From positions 1 to 64,000 of IMG/VR virus record IMGVR_UViG_3300027985_000843: DNA of 64,000 nucleotides; one strand, written 5' to 3'. Origin of the DNA: a virus. Shown here one piece after another: positions 37,879 to 46,055 of the stretch; within the stretch, counting starts at the first letter, position 1, and every line of letters starts with the position of its first letter. The position numbers and the translations under genes are program-made. Below the pieces are notes generated by a model that was given only the letters and a program-made list of their open reading frames with translations, did not search any database and was not told where the DNA came from.

Positions 37879-38273
37879 GTCGAGGACGTGATCTGCGTAG
37901 CGGCTTCGTAGAGCTGTTCGACGACTTCTCGCGTTCGGTGTGCGTCACACAGGTTGAGGACCTTGTACTGCACGGAAGCCGTCCCTCCCGTGAACTCCTC
38001 ACAGTCAGGGTGCTCACACACCCGGAGCACCCGCGCACCTTCCCCGGCATCGAATCTCAGGTGATTGTCGAGCTGGTACTGCCTGTAGCACTCGGCAGCT
38101 TCCTCGGCGGTCGCATGCCCGCCGTCGTGGTACTTGTCGGCGTGCTCCCCCTTGGCTTGACACCATACTTGGCCGCCCGCGCAGTAGCCCACAGGAAAGA
38201 TTCGACCGTCGTTTTTGCAGGTAAAATCCCATCGAAGGGAGTCCTTGCGTTGTCGCGCCATGTAGTAGTTCAT
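37875..38273 (-). CDS. conserved phage protein with DKYH-GHAT motif
   Basis: 132 aa from ATG 38273. Core: VGYCAGGQVWCQAKG, ADKYHDGGHATAEEAAECYRQY, then a Cys/His pair (VCEHPDCEEF) and LCDAHRTRE. I recall the same motif in other phage proteins of unknown function. Probably zinc-binding. Convergent with the previous gene, stops overlapping. Confidence 0.7.
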   Translation of the reverse strand: MNYYMARQRKDSLRWDFTCKNDGRIFPVGYCAGGQVWCQAKGEHADKYHDGGHATAEEAAECYRQYQLDNHLRFDAGEGARVLRVCEHPDCEEFTGGTASVQYKVLNLCDAHRTREVVEQLYEAATQITSST

Positions 38274-38291
38274 CGTTAGACCTCGGTCTGT

Positions 38292-39143
38292 ATGATTGAT
38301 GTCGTACAACTAGTCAGGGATGGGCACGGGTACTTCGAGTGGGTTGAGGTGGTGAGCGAGTACCAGGGCTATCAGCTGCACATCAGCGTCATGCGGGACG
38401 CGTTGAAGTTCGACACCATACCTGCCCTGAATTACAAAAGGGTTCCTATTTCAGGGGACTCTCGCGTGTTCAATGGCGTGCGCCTCCCAGCCACGGCTCA
38501 CGAGATGCAACAGATCGCCGACCTCCTCGGGTGCCTGCTGATGACCCCCAAGGTCATCGACCTCGTGTGGCTCAATGCGGGCCTGCGGTTCGACTCTATC
38601 GTCAACGTGAAGGGGCAGATCGTCGCCACCAGCAACATCCACGACGTGCACGAGGCCATCGAAGCCGCCATTGCCAAGATGGGCGGGGACGACGGCACCA
38701 AGCTCGTGTCATGCGTCGGCAAATACTGGTGCCTCATGGAGCTGCTGGCCCTCAAGGGCATGGTTCAGGGGGACTACGCCGCGTGCAACTACGGGTGGTT
38801 CGCCGTGAAGGCGAGCGGGCCCGGCCTCACCCCAGGGACCCAGTGCTGGCAGAGACCAGGCTACGCCCACAACAAGCAACACGTCGACCCTTCCCAGACG
38901 ATCCGGCTCATGAGCCGGTACGCCGTGCTGACCCACCCCGACGGGTCAGAGGAGAATGTCGACCTGCTGGACATCCTCCAGAGCGACCAGCTCTGTCCGC
39001 TGCTCACCCACGATGGCAAGCCCATGACCTATCTGCGTCAAGCGGGAGTCCCCGAGGAATCGCCCATCGAATACAGTGCCCCCATCGTGTTGCCCGAGAT
39101 TGTGGTCAACGGCTACCGACAGGCAAAGCTCCCCTACGTCTAA
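38292..39143 (+). CDS. hypothetical 283-aa protein
   Basis: No ribosome site; ATG 38292 lies in a TATGAT that may be a -10, so the start is uncertain. Clear alpha/beta content: VRDGHGYFEWVEVVSEYQGY, ATAHEMQQIADLLGCLLMTPKV, and YLRQAGVPEESPIEYSAPIVLPEIVVNGYR at the end. It resembles conserved bacterial/phage proteins but I cannot name a family. Ends in TAA. Confidence 0.75.
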   Translation: MIDVVQLVRDGHGYFEWVEVVSEYQGYQLHISVMRDALKFDTIPALNYKRVPISGDSRVFNGVRLPATAHEMQQIADLLGCLLMTPKVIDLVWLNAGLRFDSIVNVKGQIVATSNIHDVHEAIEAAIAKMGGDDGTKLVSCVGKYWCLMELLALKGMVQGDYAACNYGWFAVKASGPGLTPGTQCWQRPGYAHNKQHVDPSQTIRLMSRYAVLTHPDGSEENVDLLDILQSDQLCPLLTHDGKPMTYLRQAGVPEESPIEYSAPIVLPEIVVNGYRQAKLPYV

Positions 39144-39154
39144 CGGAGAATCAC

Positions 39155-39397
39155 ATGAACAAGAGCACCATCGTCTACATCGTCATCGCCACTGTCATAT
39201 CAACCGTCCTCGGGCTGGTCGCGTGGACCATCTTCAAGACCGACCCCTACGCCGAGACGGTGGAGGCCGCTTGCTACCCGGACCTCGTCAAGACTTGGCG
39301 GAAGGAACAGCCGGGCAACCACCTGTACGTGACGTGCATGGATTCCAAGGGCAACGTCACCAAAGAGGTCGAGGTCGAGCACAAGTCCGGCATGTAA
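39155..39397 (+). CDS. small membrane protein
   Basis: 80 aa; GGAG 8 nt before ATG 39155. One N-terminal hydrophobic helix (VYIVIATVISTVLGLVAW), then a short extracytoplasmic part with two Cys. Ends in TAA. Next to two endolysin-region genes, an envelope role is possible. Confidence 0.7.
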   Translation: MNKSTIVYIVIATVISTVLGLVAWTIFKTDPYAETVEAACYPDLVKTWRKEQPGNHLYVTCMDSKGNVTKEVEVEHKSGM

Positions 39398-39400
39398 CCT

Positions 39401-39410
39401 GGTGTATGGT
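39401..39410 (+). promoter_or_regulatory. class I extended -10 promoter
   Basis: GGTGTATGGT, 7 nt before ATG 39418. Confidence 0.8.
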
Positions 39411-39417
39411 ACGGGGC

Positions 39418-39663
39418 ATGATCAACAGCCATACTGAAGAAGAAATGGTCGAGAAGGTCGTCGTCGATGACATCGTCTGCAACAAGTGCGGCGGTACCTG
39501 CAAAGACGAGTCCGACATGAACTTCGAGGGTCTCCTGGAAGTCACCGTGTGCGGTGGCTACGCGTCCCTTCTCGGAGACGGGAAGGCCCACACGTTCTCG
39601 ATCTGCGAATACTGCCTCCGGGACATGTTCAAGACCTTCAAGTTTCCTCCGAAAATAGGATGA
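39418..39663 (+). CDS. leaderless zinc-binding protein
   Basis: 81 aa. VCNKCGGTCKDE then, after ~30 residues, ICEYCLRDMF: two Cys pairs on the plan of a small bacterial/phage zinc protein. Its stop overlaps the next ATG. Confidence 0.7.
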   Translation: MINSHTEEEMVEKVVVDDIVCNKCGGTCKDESDMNFEGLLEVTVCGGYASLLGDGKAHTFSICEYCLRDMFKTFKFPPKIG

Positions 39664-39800
39664 AAGCACAGCTGCGAAGAGACTACATCCCCGTCGCGAC
39701 ATACAAGCTCCGCAACCCATGCAGAGTGGGGGCGCGATCCAAGAAGTGGTGGAAGCGACACCACCGACGAAAATGGAGACATCACCATGGTGACACCTAG
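39660..39800 (+). CDS. 46-aa strongly basic protein
   Basis: ATGA-coupled to the gene before. Contains KKWWKRHHRRKWRHHH, a cluster of Arg, His and Trp. Could bind nucleic acid or membranes. Overlaps the next gene's start by 14 nt. Confidence 0.55.
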   Translation: MKAQLRRDYIPVATYKLRNPCRVGARSKKWWKRHHRRKWRHHHGDT

Positions 39801-40923
39801 CGATATCGGCTGGGGCAAGTACAGCCAGTATGAAGGCCCCTACTTCAGAGGTACCCGCAAGTTCCAGCTCCCGGCCAAGCCCTCCGAGGAGCACAGACTG
39901 CTGGCGGTCATCACGAGCACCGAAGGCGGCTCCTTCGACGCCATCAACATGTACGATCGATGCATCTTGAGCACCGGCTTGCTTCAGTGGTGCGAGGCGA
40001 AATACTTCCTCACGTCGAACCTGCTCGGCGCCATTGCGGCCGCAGACCCCTCCCTTCTTCAGCCATTGCAGGCAGCCCTCCAGGCCGCCGATGCCCAGTT
40101 CGTCGAGAAGAGCCCAGGCAAGTGGCGGTTCTTCTGGCGGGAACCCCGCAATGAGGTCGACGATGCGGTAGAGCAGGCGAAGCTTTTCCTTCTCGACTCG
40201 TCCGGCCACCAAGGGAGCTGGAACGAGACGTCGAAGCACTACGCCAACCTGTGGGCCGCCAAAATTGCCAGCGTGCTCGCCCAGGATGCCGCGATCGAGA
40301 TCCAGACTCAGTACACGGCCAACCGAGTCAAGATGTTCGCCACCCCGGCCGCCTCCAGAATCCTCTTCGATGGTACCCCGTCCACGGGCTGGACGGGGGC
40401 CACACGGGCCATCTACCTGTCCTTTGCTGCCAACCTCCCTGCCGCCGCCTCGACGCAATTGCAGGCCGCTGTAGCCGAGACAGGAGCCGCCAAGTGGAGC
40501 AAGGAGTGGTGCATCCACATCTCCCGCCGCCTGACCTTCGGCCCGAACATCTCCATCTACCCTCACCGGTACAACGCCATCCGGCCCGTCGTCGAGAAGC
40601 TCTACGGCGTCGATCTGCCGGACATGGCCGGGGAGCTTCAGGTGTGGAAGGGCGAGCAGGGACTCGGGGACGTGTCCGACGAAGATATCCTGAGCGAGGA
40701 ACTGCACGAGCCGACCTTCACGACCGTCAAGGAGGTCCAGCGGCTCCTCGTCGACATGGGCTACGACCTCGGGCCCGCCGGGGCCGACGGGGTCATGGGT
40801 CGCAAGACGAAGGAAGCCCTCCTGGTCTTTCAGGGGAACGCAGGGCTGAAGGCTGACGGATTGATTGGGCCCAAGACGCGGGCCGCGATGGTCACGGCGT
40901 GGCGGGACAAGGTGTGCGCCTAG
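39787..40923 (+). CDS. endolysin-like protein with C-terminal peptidoglycan-binding domain
   Basis: 378 aa; GGAG 8 nt before ATG. Residues ~310-375 are a PG_binding_1 repeat (KEVQRLLVDMGYDLGPAGADGVMG.KTKEALLVFQ). The N-terminal ~280 residues (LLAVITSTEGGSFDAINMYD, with an early Glu in STEGG) are likely a lysozyme-like catalytic domain. Second wall-binding enzyme in the window; may be a lysin or virion-associated hydrolase. Confidence 0.75.
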   Translation: MVTPSDIGWGKYSQYEGPYFRGTRKFQLPAKPSEEHRLLAVITSTEGGSFDAINMYDRCILSTGLLQWCEAKYFLTSNLLGAIAAADPSLLQPLQAALQAADAQFVEKSPGKWRFFWREPRNEVDDAVEQAKLFLLDSSGHQGSWNETSKHYANLWAAKIASVLAQDAAIEIQTQYTANRVKMFATPAASRILFDGTPSTGWTGATRAIYLSFAANLPAAASTQLQAAVAETGAAKWSKEWCIHISRRLTFGPNISIYPHRYNAIRPVVEKLYGVDLPDMAGELQVWKGEQGLGDVSDEDILSEELHEPTFTTVKEVQRLLVDMGYDLGPAGADGVMGRKTKEALLVFQGNAGLKADGLIGPKTRAAMVTAWRDKVCA

Positions 40924-40929
40924 CAGGGC

Positions 40930-43506
40930 TCAGACGGAGACGGGGACGTCTGCCTTGGCTTTCTCGATGTCGCGGTGCTTGAGTGCGAGCCCTCGTGCGG
41001 CTCGCACGACGTATTGCAGTGTGGCTGCGTACTTCTTGTGCACCTGCTGTTTCAACGTCTTGCTGGCTTCCGCGTCGTCGATGTATTCCTCTTCGATTTG
41101 CCCGCGAGCCATATCACAGGCGGCACAGAAAGTGATCTCTTGGTCGAAGATCTTCTGGAACACTTCGTGCAAGCCCTTGTTCCGCATCTCGTTCAAGGTG
41201 TCAGCAAACGCCTTGATGTCGCTGTTGTAGCGGACCCAGAACTTATTGCGAGTCCGGTCTGTCACGAGAAAGTAACCCTCGCTCTCGGTATCCTGGCCCC
41301 AATCCATCATCGACCAGTTCTCGTCGTTCAAACGGACAGCCTCCGGAGCGTCAGGCCGCATACCCGACAAGACCGTGGTGACGGTGGTCTCAACCGTGCG
41401 CCCACCATTGATCTTCTTTCCCTTCGGGCATGGAGTCCGTTCTCGCTGGGCCTCCACTTCCACCGTCAACGTGGCCGTGCTGATGATATCGCCATCATCC
41501 GAGTAGAGAGTCAAGAAGACCTCTCGGTACTCCCCCACCACCGCATCCTCGGGACACAGAATCCGACACTTCACCCGCTGATTCTGCATCTCTTCCCGGC
41601 TCTTCACAACGAGCCCGTTCGTGGAGACCACGATCTTGCTCTTCGGACGCATACCGCTGATGTCCCAGTATCGAGGAGTGGCGTCCGTTTCGAAGAACCA
41701 CGTGTACGACTGTCCCGGATACAGACGGACCCTGGCATTAAAGGGGTCCTTCGTCATCTCGTTGTGGATGGCCCACCTGATGAAGGTGGGCACGTCCGAA
41801 GCCTTGATCTTGTCCAGCTTCTCGGGGCCCCTCGGAATCATTCGGTGCGTGGCCACCTCGACCAGGTTGTCCGAGAGGATGCCCGCCTTCATCAGCTGGT
41901 CAGTCATCTCTTTCTCGAAACCCTTGTCCTCCTTGGTTCGAGGCGGTCGGTTGTACTCGCTATCCCACTTTGCGAGGATAGTGTCCTGCTTGAGGCAGTG
42001 TACGATCGCATTGAAGATCTCCTTCTGCACAGGAGTCGCCTTCATCCGATCTCGGGTCGACGTGAACAGCTCGTGACGCGCCATCGGATGCAGGTCATCA
42101 CAGATAACCTGCACCATCATCCACCCACCAACAGCGTAGAGACCCGCGCCTTCAGTCTGGTTGGTCAGCCAGGCCCTGGGCCCTTCGGCGTGGTTCTGCC
42201 CATCCAGGTTGAAGTGGATGGGGAGTTCCTGGTGCATGTAATTCTTCACGGCATCCTTCACGGCAGCCCGTTCAGTATCCTTGAGTTCGTTCTTTCGATC
42301 CCTCTGATCTCGTCCGATGACCCAGACCTTGATCTTGATGGTCCCCATCTTGTCAACCATGTCGTCCGGGTTGGGACCGAACCTGTGCGGGTCCAGCGTG
42401 TACTCATAGCCGTGCGAATACACGACGGTGATGCCTTCGTCGGGAGCCAACCGACTCCGGTCGAGCTGCACGAAGGCCCCCTTGACGGTGTGCGGTGTCG
42501 GATGATACGCGGCGTACTTCTTATCGGAATTCTTCTTGCCGCCGGACTGGAAACAAGCCTCCGTCCGGAAAGGCATCACGCATTCCCCGAGCATACGGTT
42601 GCCGAGAGCATAGGTGCTCTTCCGGCCGTTCCACTCCTTCGCATAGGAGTTGTCGTAGCCGATATGCCGGATGAACGTTCCGTGGGTGAAGCCCTTCGGC
42701 GCCTTCATGCGAGGGATCTTGCCATCGACCGTCATGTACAAGAAGACAGGAAGGGTCTTCGTGCTCCCGTCGGGGTTTTTCTCCCAGACCTTCTTCACGA
42801 CAGTGAACCCCACCTCATCAGAGTCGACGTGCCGAGTGGCAATGACCGTGAGTTTACTGTAGTTGAAGGTGGCAGAAGCCCCGTACCCGTGTTTACCGAT
42901 GAGATAGGGCTTCTGGGCCTTATTCCCCTTATGCAAAGAGAGAATGGTCTTAGCCATGTTGTCCGGGAGAATTCCGATTCCGTGGTCGCGGATGTCGTAG
43001 ATGCCAACATCCCATGACCGGACCAACAGATTCTTCGACACTTCCAGAAGGTGGTCATCGCAAGCCTTGTCCCGCATGGCTTCCGGAGTGACCCCGAAGT
43101 ATCGTTTGACGGCCTCAGCAGGAGACGCCGGGACAGGGTCACCCGACTTGTCCTGGTACACCTTCAGCTCGATATTGGCATCCATGCCATTCGTAAACCT
43201 CTCGGCCAGTGCTCGCCCGGCGCAAGCGTTTGAGGCAACGGCTGACTCGTTGTTGGGGTTGTCGTCGAGAGGAACCCACTTGACATTGGGATGGTGGTTG
43301 ATGAAGTAGTCCAGTCGATTGGACCCGACCTCCCATGCCGCCGCGAGTTCCTTTTCGGTGGGCTTTTTAGGCGGGGTGGTCCACTGCGGGAAAGGGTGGA
43401 TAGCGTCCACCACTGTCTTCCCCCTCGTGTTCTTCTTGGTGATCACGTGAGGGGTGGCGATGGCAGCAAACAGATCTTCGATAGTGGTGGGGTGAGTTAC
43501 GCTCAT
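40930..43506 (-). CDS. GHKL-type ATPase (HSP90/MutL/MORC-like), 858 aa
   Basis: Residues ~100-112 (ERFTNGMDANIE) are the N-box with Asn and Glu; DIRDHGIGILPDNM near 168 is the DxGxG motif; GKHGYGASATFNYS near 204 is the GxxGxG ATP-lid. Beyond ~450 comes a C-terminal region without recognised domains, ending with CAACDMARGQIEEEYI and a basic helix. No CTD of MutL or topoisomerase is visible. GHKL ATPases of this size occur in DNA repair, chaperones and several anti-phage systems. Coupled (ATGA) to a 30-aa leader ORF with two hairpins. Confidence 0.85.
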   Translation of the reverse strand: MSVTHPTTIEDLFAAIATPHVITKKNTRGKTVVDAIHPFPQWTTPPKKPTEKELAAAWEVGSNRLDYFINHHPNVKWVPLDDNPNNESAVASNACAGRALAERFTNGMDANIELKVYQDKSGDPVPASPAEAVKRYFGVTPEAMRDKACDDHLLEVSKNLLVRSWDVGIYDIRDHGIGILPDNMAKTILSLHKGNKAQKPYLIGKHGYGASATFNYSKLTVIATRHVDSDEVGFTVVKKVWEKNPDGSTKTLPVFLYMTVDGKIPRMKAPKGFTHGTFIRHIGYDNSYAKEWNGRKSTYALGNRMLGECVMPFRTEACFQSGGKKNSDKKYAAYHPTPHTVKGAFVQLDRSRLAPDEGITVVYSHGYEYTLDPHRFGPNPDDMVDKMGTIKIKVWVIGRDQRDRKNELKDTERAAVKDAVKNYMHQELPIHFNLDGQNHAEGPRAWLTNQTEGAGLYAVGGWMMVQVICDDLHPMARHELFTSTRDRMKATPVQKEIFNAIVHCLKQDTILAKWDSEYNRPPRTKEDKGFEKEMTDQLMKAGILSDNLVEVATHRMIPRGPEKLDKIKASDVPTFIRWAIHNEMTKDPFNARVRLYPGQSYTWFFETDATPRYWDISGMRPKSKIVVSTNGLVVKSREEMQNQRVKCRILCPEDAVVGEYREVFLTLYSDDGDIISTATLTVEVEAQRERTPCPKGKKINGGRTVETTVTTVLSGMRPDAPEAVRLNDENWSMMDWGQDTESEGYFLVTDRTRNKFWVRYNSDIKAFADTLNEMRNKGLHEVFQKIFDQEITFCAACDMARGQIEEEYIDDAEASKTLKQQVHKKYAATLQYVVRAARGLALKHRDIEKAKADVPVSV

Positions 43507-43595
43507 GGTATGTGCCTCTCTGGGCGTGCCAGCCCAGTAAAGGGGCCGCCGGACAGGCGGCCATCCTCAGTTACTGCCGCCGGACAGGCGGCCAT
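43503..43595 (-). CDS. 30-aa leader peptide of the GHKL ATPase gene
   Basis: ATG 43595 is 3 nt after a class I box; the frame stops at TGA 43503-43505, overlapping ATG 43506 (ATGA). It contains both hairpin repeats. Translating it would unwind the hairpins and hand ribosomes to the ATPase gene, so an attenuation or coupling role is plausible. Confidence 0.5.
   Translation of the reverse strand: MAACPAAVTEDGRLSGGPFTGLARPERHIP
43545..43595 (-). repeat. two 20-bp direct repeats, each a hairpin
   Basis: ATGGCCGCCTGTCCGGCGGC (minus strand) occurs at 43576-43595 and 43545-43564, spaced 31 bp. Each contains the stem GCCGCC/GGCGGC with a 5-nt loop. Confidence 0.85.
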
Positions 43596-43598
43596 CTC

Positions 43599-43639
43599 TC
43601 TATACACCGGTACTACGTCCGTCCGGTCAACAAGTTCGG
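43599..43639 (-). promoter_or_regulatory. tandem class II and class I promoters
   Basis: CCGAAC (43639-43634), N16, CGTAGTAC (43617-43610), followed at once by GGTGTATAGA (43608-43599). The only place where both classes drive one gene, the GHKL ATPase and its leader. Confidence 0.75.
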
Positions 43640-43644
43640 AAAAA

Positions 43645-44199
43645 TTATGTCTTGGTCTTCCACAGGACTTCTCTGACCCGCTCCTCCACGTCGCCGCAGT
43701 CCAGCGGCAGCGTCAGGAAGCTTCTGGGGCAAAATCTGTCCAGCAGCCCCGTCAGGACGATCTCGTAGATGTCGTGGTAGGTCCGCTCCTGGATACGGTG
43801 CGAGTCCCCGCTCGTGTCACAGAAGCTGTTGACGGAGAAGAAGAAGACGTGTGTGTACCGACCCATGCCGACCTCCACCTGACTGAGGAGGTCTTCATCC
43901 ACGGCCGAGATGTCATGGAGGACCGTGTAGCACAGGTTGTCGACGGTAGTTCGGTCCGAGACGAAGGCTTCGCGGGTGGTCTCCCAAGCCATCTTCTCGG
44001 TCACCAGACGTTTTTGGAACTCAGCCCGCTTACCCGCCTTGTCGACGTCGTACGGGTTCTCGAAGCCCATGCTACGGGCCACGGTTCTGCTGCCCACTGG
44101 ATTGAGGGGGAGCCCGAGGATGTCTGAGATACGTTTGGCGACGGTGGTTTTGCCGGTACCGGAGGCTCCGGCGAATGCGATTCTGACAGGGGTTTTCAT
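43645..44199 (-). CDS. P-loop ATPase/kinase of the NadR-like AAA_28 type
   Basis: 184 aa from the leaderless ATG 44199. P-loop GASGTGKTT near residues 10-18, then VTEKMAWE and VSDRTTVDNLCYTV (the Asp of the DRT motif), THVFFFS, and a C-terminal helix. Matches small nucleoside/nucleotide-kinase-like proteins (NadR kinase, Ttd14). The substrate is unknown; NAD salvage or defence-related nucleotide metabolism are options. Confidence 0.75.
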   Translation of the reverse strand: MKTPVRIAFAGASGTGKTTVAKRISDILGLPLNPVGSRTVARSMGFENPYDVDKAGKRAEFQKRLVTEKMAWETTREAFVSDRTTVDNLCYTVLHDISAVDEDLLSQVEVGMGRYTHVFFFSVNSFCDTSGDSHRIQERTYHDIYEIVLTGLLDRFCPRSFLTLPLDCGDVEERVREVLWKTKT

Positions 44200-44205
44200 G
44201 CCCCC

Positions 44206-44215
44206 AACATACACC
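44206..44215 (-). promoter_or_regulatory. class I extended -10 promoter
   Basis: GGTGTATGTT on the minus strand, 6 nt before ATG 44199. Confidence 0.8.
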
Positions 44216-44226
44216 GGACAGCTAGA

Positions 44227-44712
44227 TCAGCTGTGCTCTTCGTCGTAGTTGTACAAGGCGGCGATCAGCTCGTCCTTGCTCATGTTCGACCGGCCAGAGA
44301 TGCTGCGAGCCCTCGCTTCGGCGTACAGTTCCTTGGTGTCCCACTCTTCGTAGGGGGGCAGCTCTGGTTCGGGTTCAGGTTCTGGCTCCGTGACCTCGGG
44401 CTCCACAACTTCTGGTTCGGGCTCAGGCACCACCACGGGCTCGACGACCACGACCGGTTCCACAACCACGACGGGCTCGGGAGCAGGGCCGGGGGGCGCC
44501 TTGCCCGCTCGTTGGGCGAGAGCTTCCTCTACGAGATACAAGAGGTGCTGCGTCGAGCCCTTCCGAACACCGTCAGGGGCCTTGTTGGTCCGCGTCTCCG
44601 CCATGAGCTGAACGATCATGGTGGCTTCGTGGGCGATGATGTGCCCATACCCGACGGCCCGGATGCAGCGGCTCCGCAAGGTCTTGAGGTCGGCGTCGGT
44701 GTAGTTATCCAT
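44227..44712 (-). CDS. Rho_N/SAP-like domain protein with Pro-Glu-Val repeats
   Basis: 161 aa from ATG 44712. Helical N-terminal 70 residues; a low-complexity linker of EPVVVV and EPEPE repeats (~80-120); and a C-terminal WDTKELYAEARARSISGRSNMSKDELIAAL module like a Rho_N or SAP domain, which binds nucleic acid. AGGAG precedes ATG but lies in a hairpin (44711-44749). Confidence 0.75.
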   Translation of the reverse strand: MDNYTDADLKTLRSRCIRAVGYGHIIAHEATMIVQLMAETRTNKAPDGVRKGSTQHLLYLVEEALAQRAGKAPPGPAPEPVVVVEPVVVVEPVVVPEPEPEVVEPEVTEPEPEPEPELPPYEEWDTKELYAEARARSISGRSNMSKDELIAALYNYDEEHS

Positions 44713-44749
44713 GGTGGTCTCCTGTTGTCTGCTACCAGAAGACCACCAT
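44711..44749 (-). promoter_or_regulatory. 10-bp hairpin covering a start codon
   Basis: ATGGTGGTCT (44740-44749 as read on minus) pairs with AGACCACCAT (44711-44720), 19-nt loop. The downstream arm contains the ATG of the gene ending at 44227, and its AGGAG lies at the arm's edge, so an mRNA fold would block translation. Could alternatively be a DNA operator. Confidence 0.6.
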
Positions 44750-44759
44750 AAGTAGATGA

Positions 44760-45515
44760 TCAATCCACGGATTCAGCCTTGCCGGCTGGAACCAAGGCAG
44801 ACCGCTCGTCGGCCTTGACAACAGGTTGGGAGGGCGGCCCGTTCTGAAGGGCTGCCTGGACGAGCTTCGAGATGCCAGCGTCCGTGAACGTCCGCTGAGG
44901 GGCCGAGTTGTGGAACCATCTGATAGCAGTGCCCATCCTCGCGGTGCTCCCCTCGGCTCCGGCTGTGCACTTGCCCGACGCGTAGACGCGCAACCGTTGA
45001 TCCAAAGGAAGGCCCATCCCATTGCAGGAAGAGAACGAGACCCTCAGCACCTTGAGCCCCTCGGCGATGCACTTCTTGCGGTCGTCCACCAACTCTTGGC
45101 CTGTGTACCCATCGGAGATGTCCGCCGGGTCATCCCCCCATCTGGGCAGACGATCGTGAGCGGTGTTCCATTTGAGGGTCCGACCACTTCCCACGTTGAT
45201 CTGCATCAGGCACCACGAGTTGCCCTTGTCGCCCCTCGCGTACTTGCCCACACCATAGTCGACGTTCTTCATGAACCCCGACTCGTGCAGCATGATCGAC
45301 AGAATGACAGAGACTGTCCGACTCCGACCATTGTCGCCTCGGAACAAGGGTTTGACCGACGGGTCGTAGACAACCTCGACGACGTCTTCTGCAATGCTCT
45401 TGTAGCGGGCTGTGGCCTCTACCTCTGTCTCTTGGGCTTCCTCATAGAAGGTCGTGCGGCCCGGCGGGGCTACGGCCACCATGAAGGCTAGAATCCAAGC
45501 AATAACAGGTTCCAT
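44760..45515 (-). CDS. secreted lytic transglycosylase/lysozyme-like protein
   Basis: 251 aa from ATG 45515 (AAGGAG before it). Signal peptide VIAWILAFMVAVAPP. VILSIMLHESGFMKNVDYG (Glu ~85) is the catalytic Glu segment of SLT-like lysozymes, followed by GNSWCLMQIN (the QIN motif) and NGMGLPLDQRLRVYASGK. Cleaves glycan strands; with its own export signal it could work without a holin. Third wall hydrolase in the window. Confidence 0.8.
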   Translation of the reverse strand: MEPVIAWILAFMVAVAPPGRTTFYEEAQETEVEATARYKSIAEDVVEVVYDPSVKPLFRGDNGRSRTVSVILSIMLHESGFMKNVDYGVGKYARGDKGNSWCLMQINVGSGRTLKWNTAHDRLPRWGDDPADISDGYTGQELVDDRKKCIAEGLKVLRVSFSSCNGMGLPLDQRLRVYASGKCTAGAEGSTARMGTAIRWFHNSAPQRTFTDAGISKLVQAALQNGPPSQPVVKADERSALVPAGKAESVD

Positions 45516-45577
45516 GACTTTCTCCTTGGAAGGGGACGTTACTAGAGGCCCGCTCAGCGTGCAAGTTTTTGAGCCTT

Positions 45578-45587
45578 GGTGTATGTA
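45578..45587 (+). promoter_or_regulatory. class I extended -10 promoter
   Basis: GGTGTATGTA, 6 nt before ATG 45594. Confidence 0.75.
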
Positions 45588-45593
45588 GCAGGT

Positions 45594-46055
45594 ATGCACC
45601 CACTTTCGTTGCACCATGGCCTTCTAGGTCGTGACCCCAAACATACACCGGAGAGTTATCAAGTCACTCCCCGCCAAAATAAGCTGTATTCTCTCTATCC
45701 CAAGGTCCATGGCATCGCCCAAACAGAGCAGAGCCACGAGGACTTTCTCGCAACCCTCATTCTGCTTCTGGTTCAGACTGACTACCAGAAAGCTCGGCAT
45801 GTTCTGCTATTCACCCCAAAGGCCATGCGGCCGTGGGTCGTGCAGCAAGTGGCAGAGGTGTTTCGGTATACCGTCCGGTGCCGAAAGGGCGACAAGGCCA
45901 ACCTGAAGATTCTCAAGGACGTGTTCGAGCAGATCTCCCTCAGCCACCAATTCCTCCAGGTGCCCAAAGAGCCTGACTACTGGGTGGCCTTCGGCCTAGG
46001 GCGCAACGCCGCCCTCCCCCAATGGCTCAACGCAGGACTGACAGATGACCTCTGA
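45594..46055 (+). CDS. leaderless hypothetical protein
   Basis: 153 aa. Helical (FLATLILLLVQTDYQKARHVLLF), no membrane helix certain. First of four overlapping rightward genes. A leftward promoter lies inside its 5' end. Confidence 0.7.
   Translation: MHPLSLHHGLLGRDPKHTPESYQVTPRQNKLYSLYPKVHGIAQTEQSHEDFLATLILLLVQTDYQKARHVLLFTPKAMRPWVVQQVAEVFRYTVRCRKGDKANLKILKDVFEQISLSHQFLQVPKEPDYWVAFGLGRNAALPQWLNAGLTDDL
45640..45649 (-). promoter_or_regulatory. class I promoter, leftward, inside a rightward gene
   Basis: GGTGTATGTT on the minus strand, antisense within the gene at 45594 and upstream of the lytic transglycosylase. An ATG at 45617 would give an N-terminal extension; ATG 45515 has the ribosome site, giving a leader of ~120 nt. 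Confidence 0.55.

Noticed and set aside
39274-40707. 477-aa minus-strand frame
   Set aside because: Lies opposite the endolysin-like gene and four small coupled genes and has no start signal on its strand.
40975-43017. 680-aa open frame on the plus strand opposite the GHKL ATPase gene
   Set aside because: It is the complement of a gene with all GHKL motifs, has no promoter box or ribosome site, and shows the biased His/Arg/Leu/Val content of antisense frames.
44360-44500. Minisatellite-like repeat (Pro-Glu-Val codons)
   Set aside because: It is explained as the low-complexity linker of the Rho_N/SAP-like protein and has no function apparent at the DNA level.
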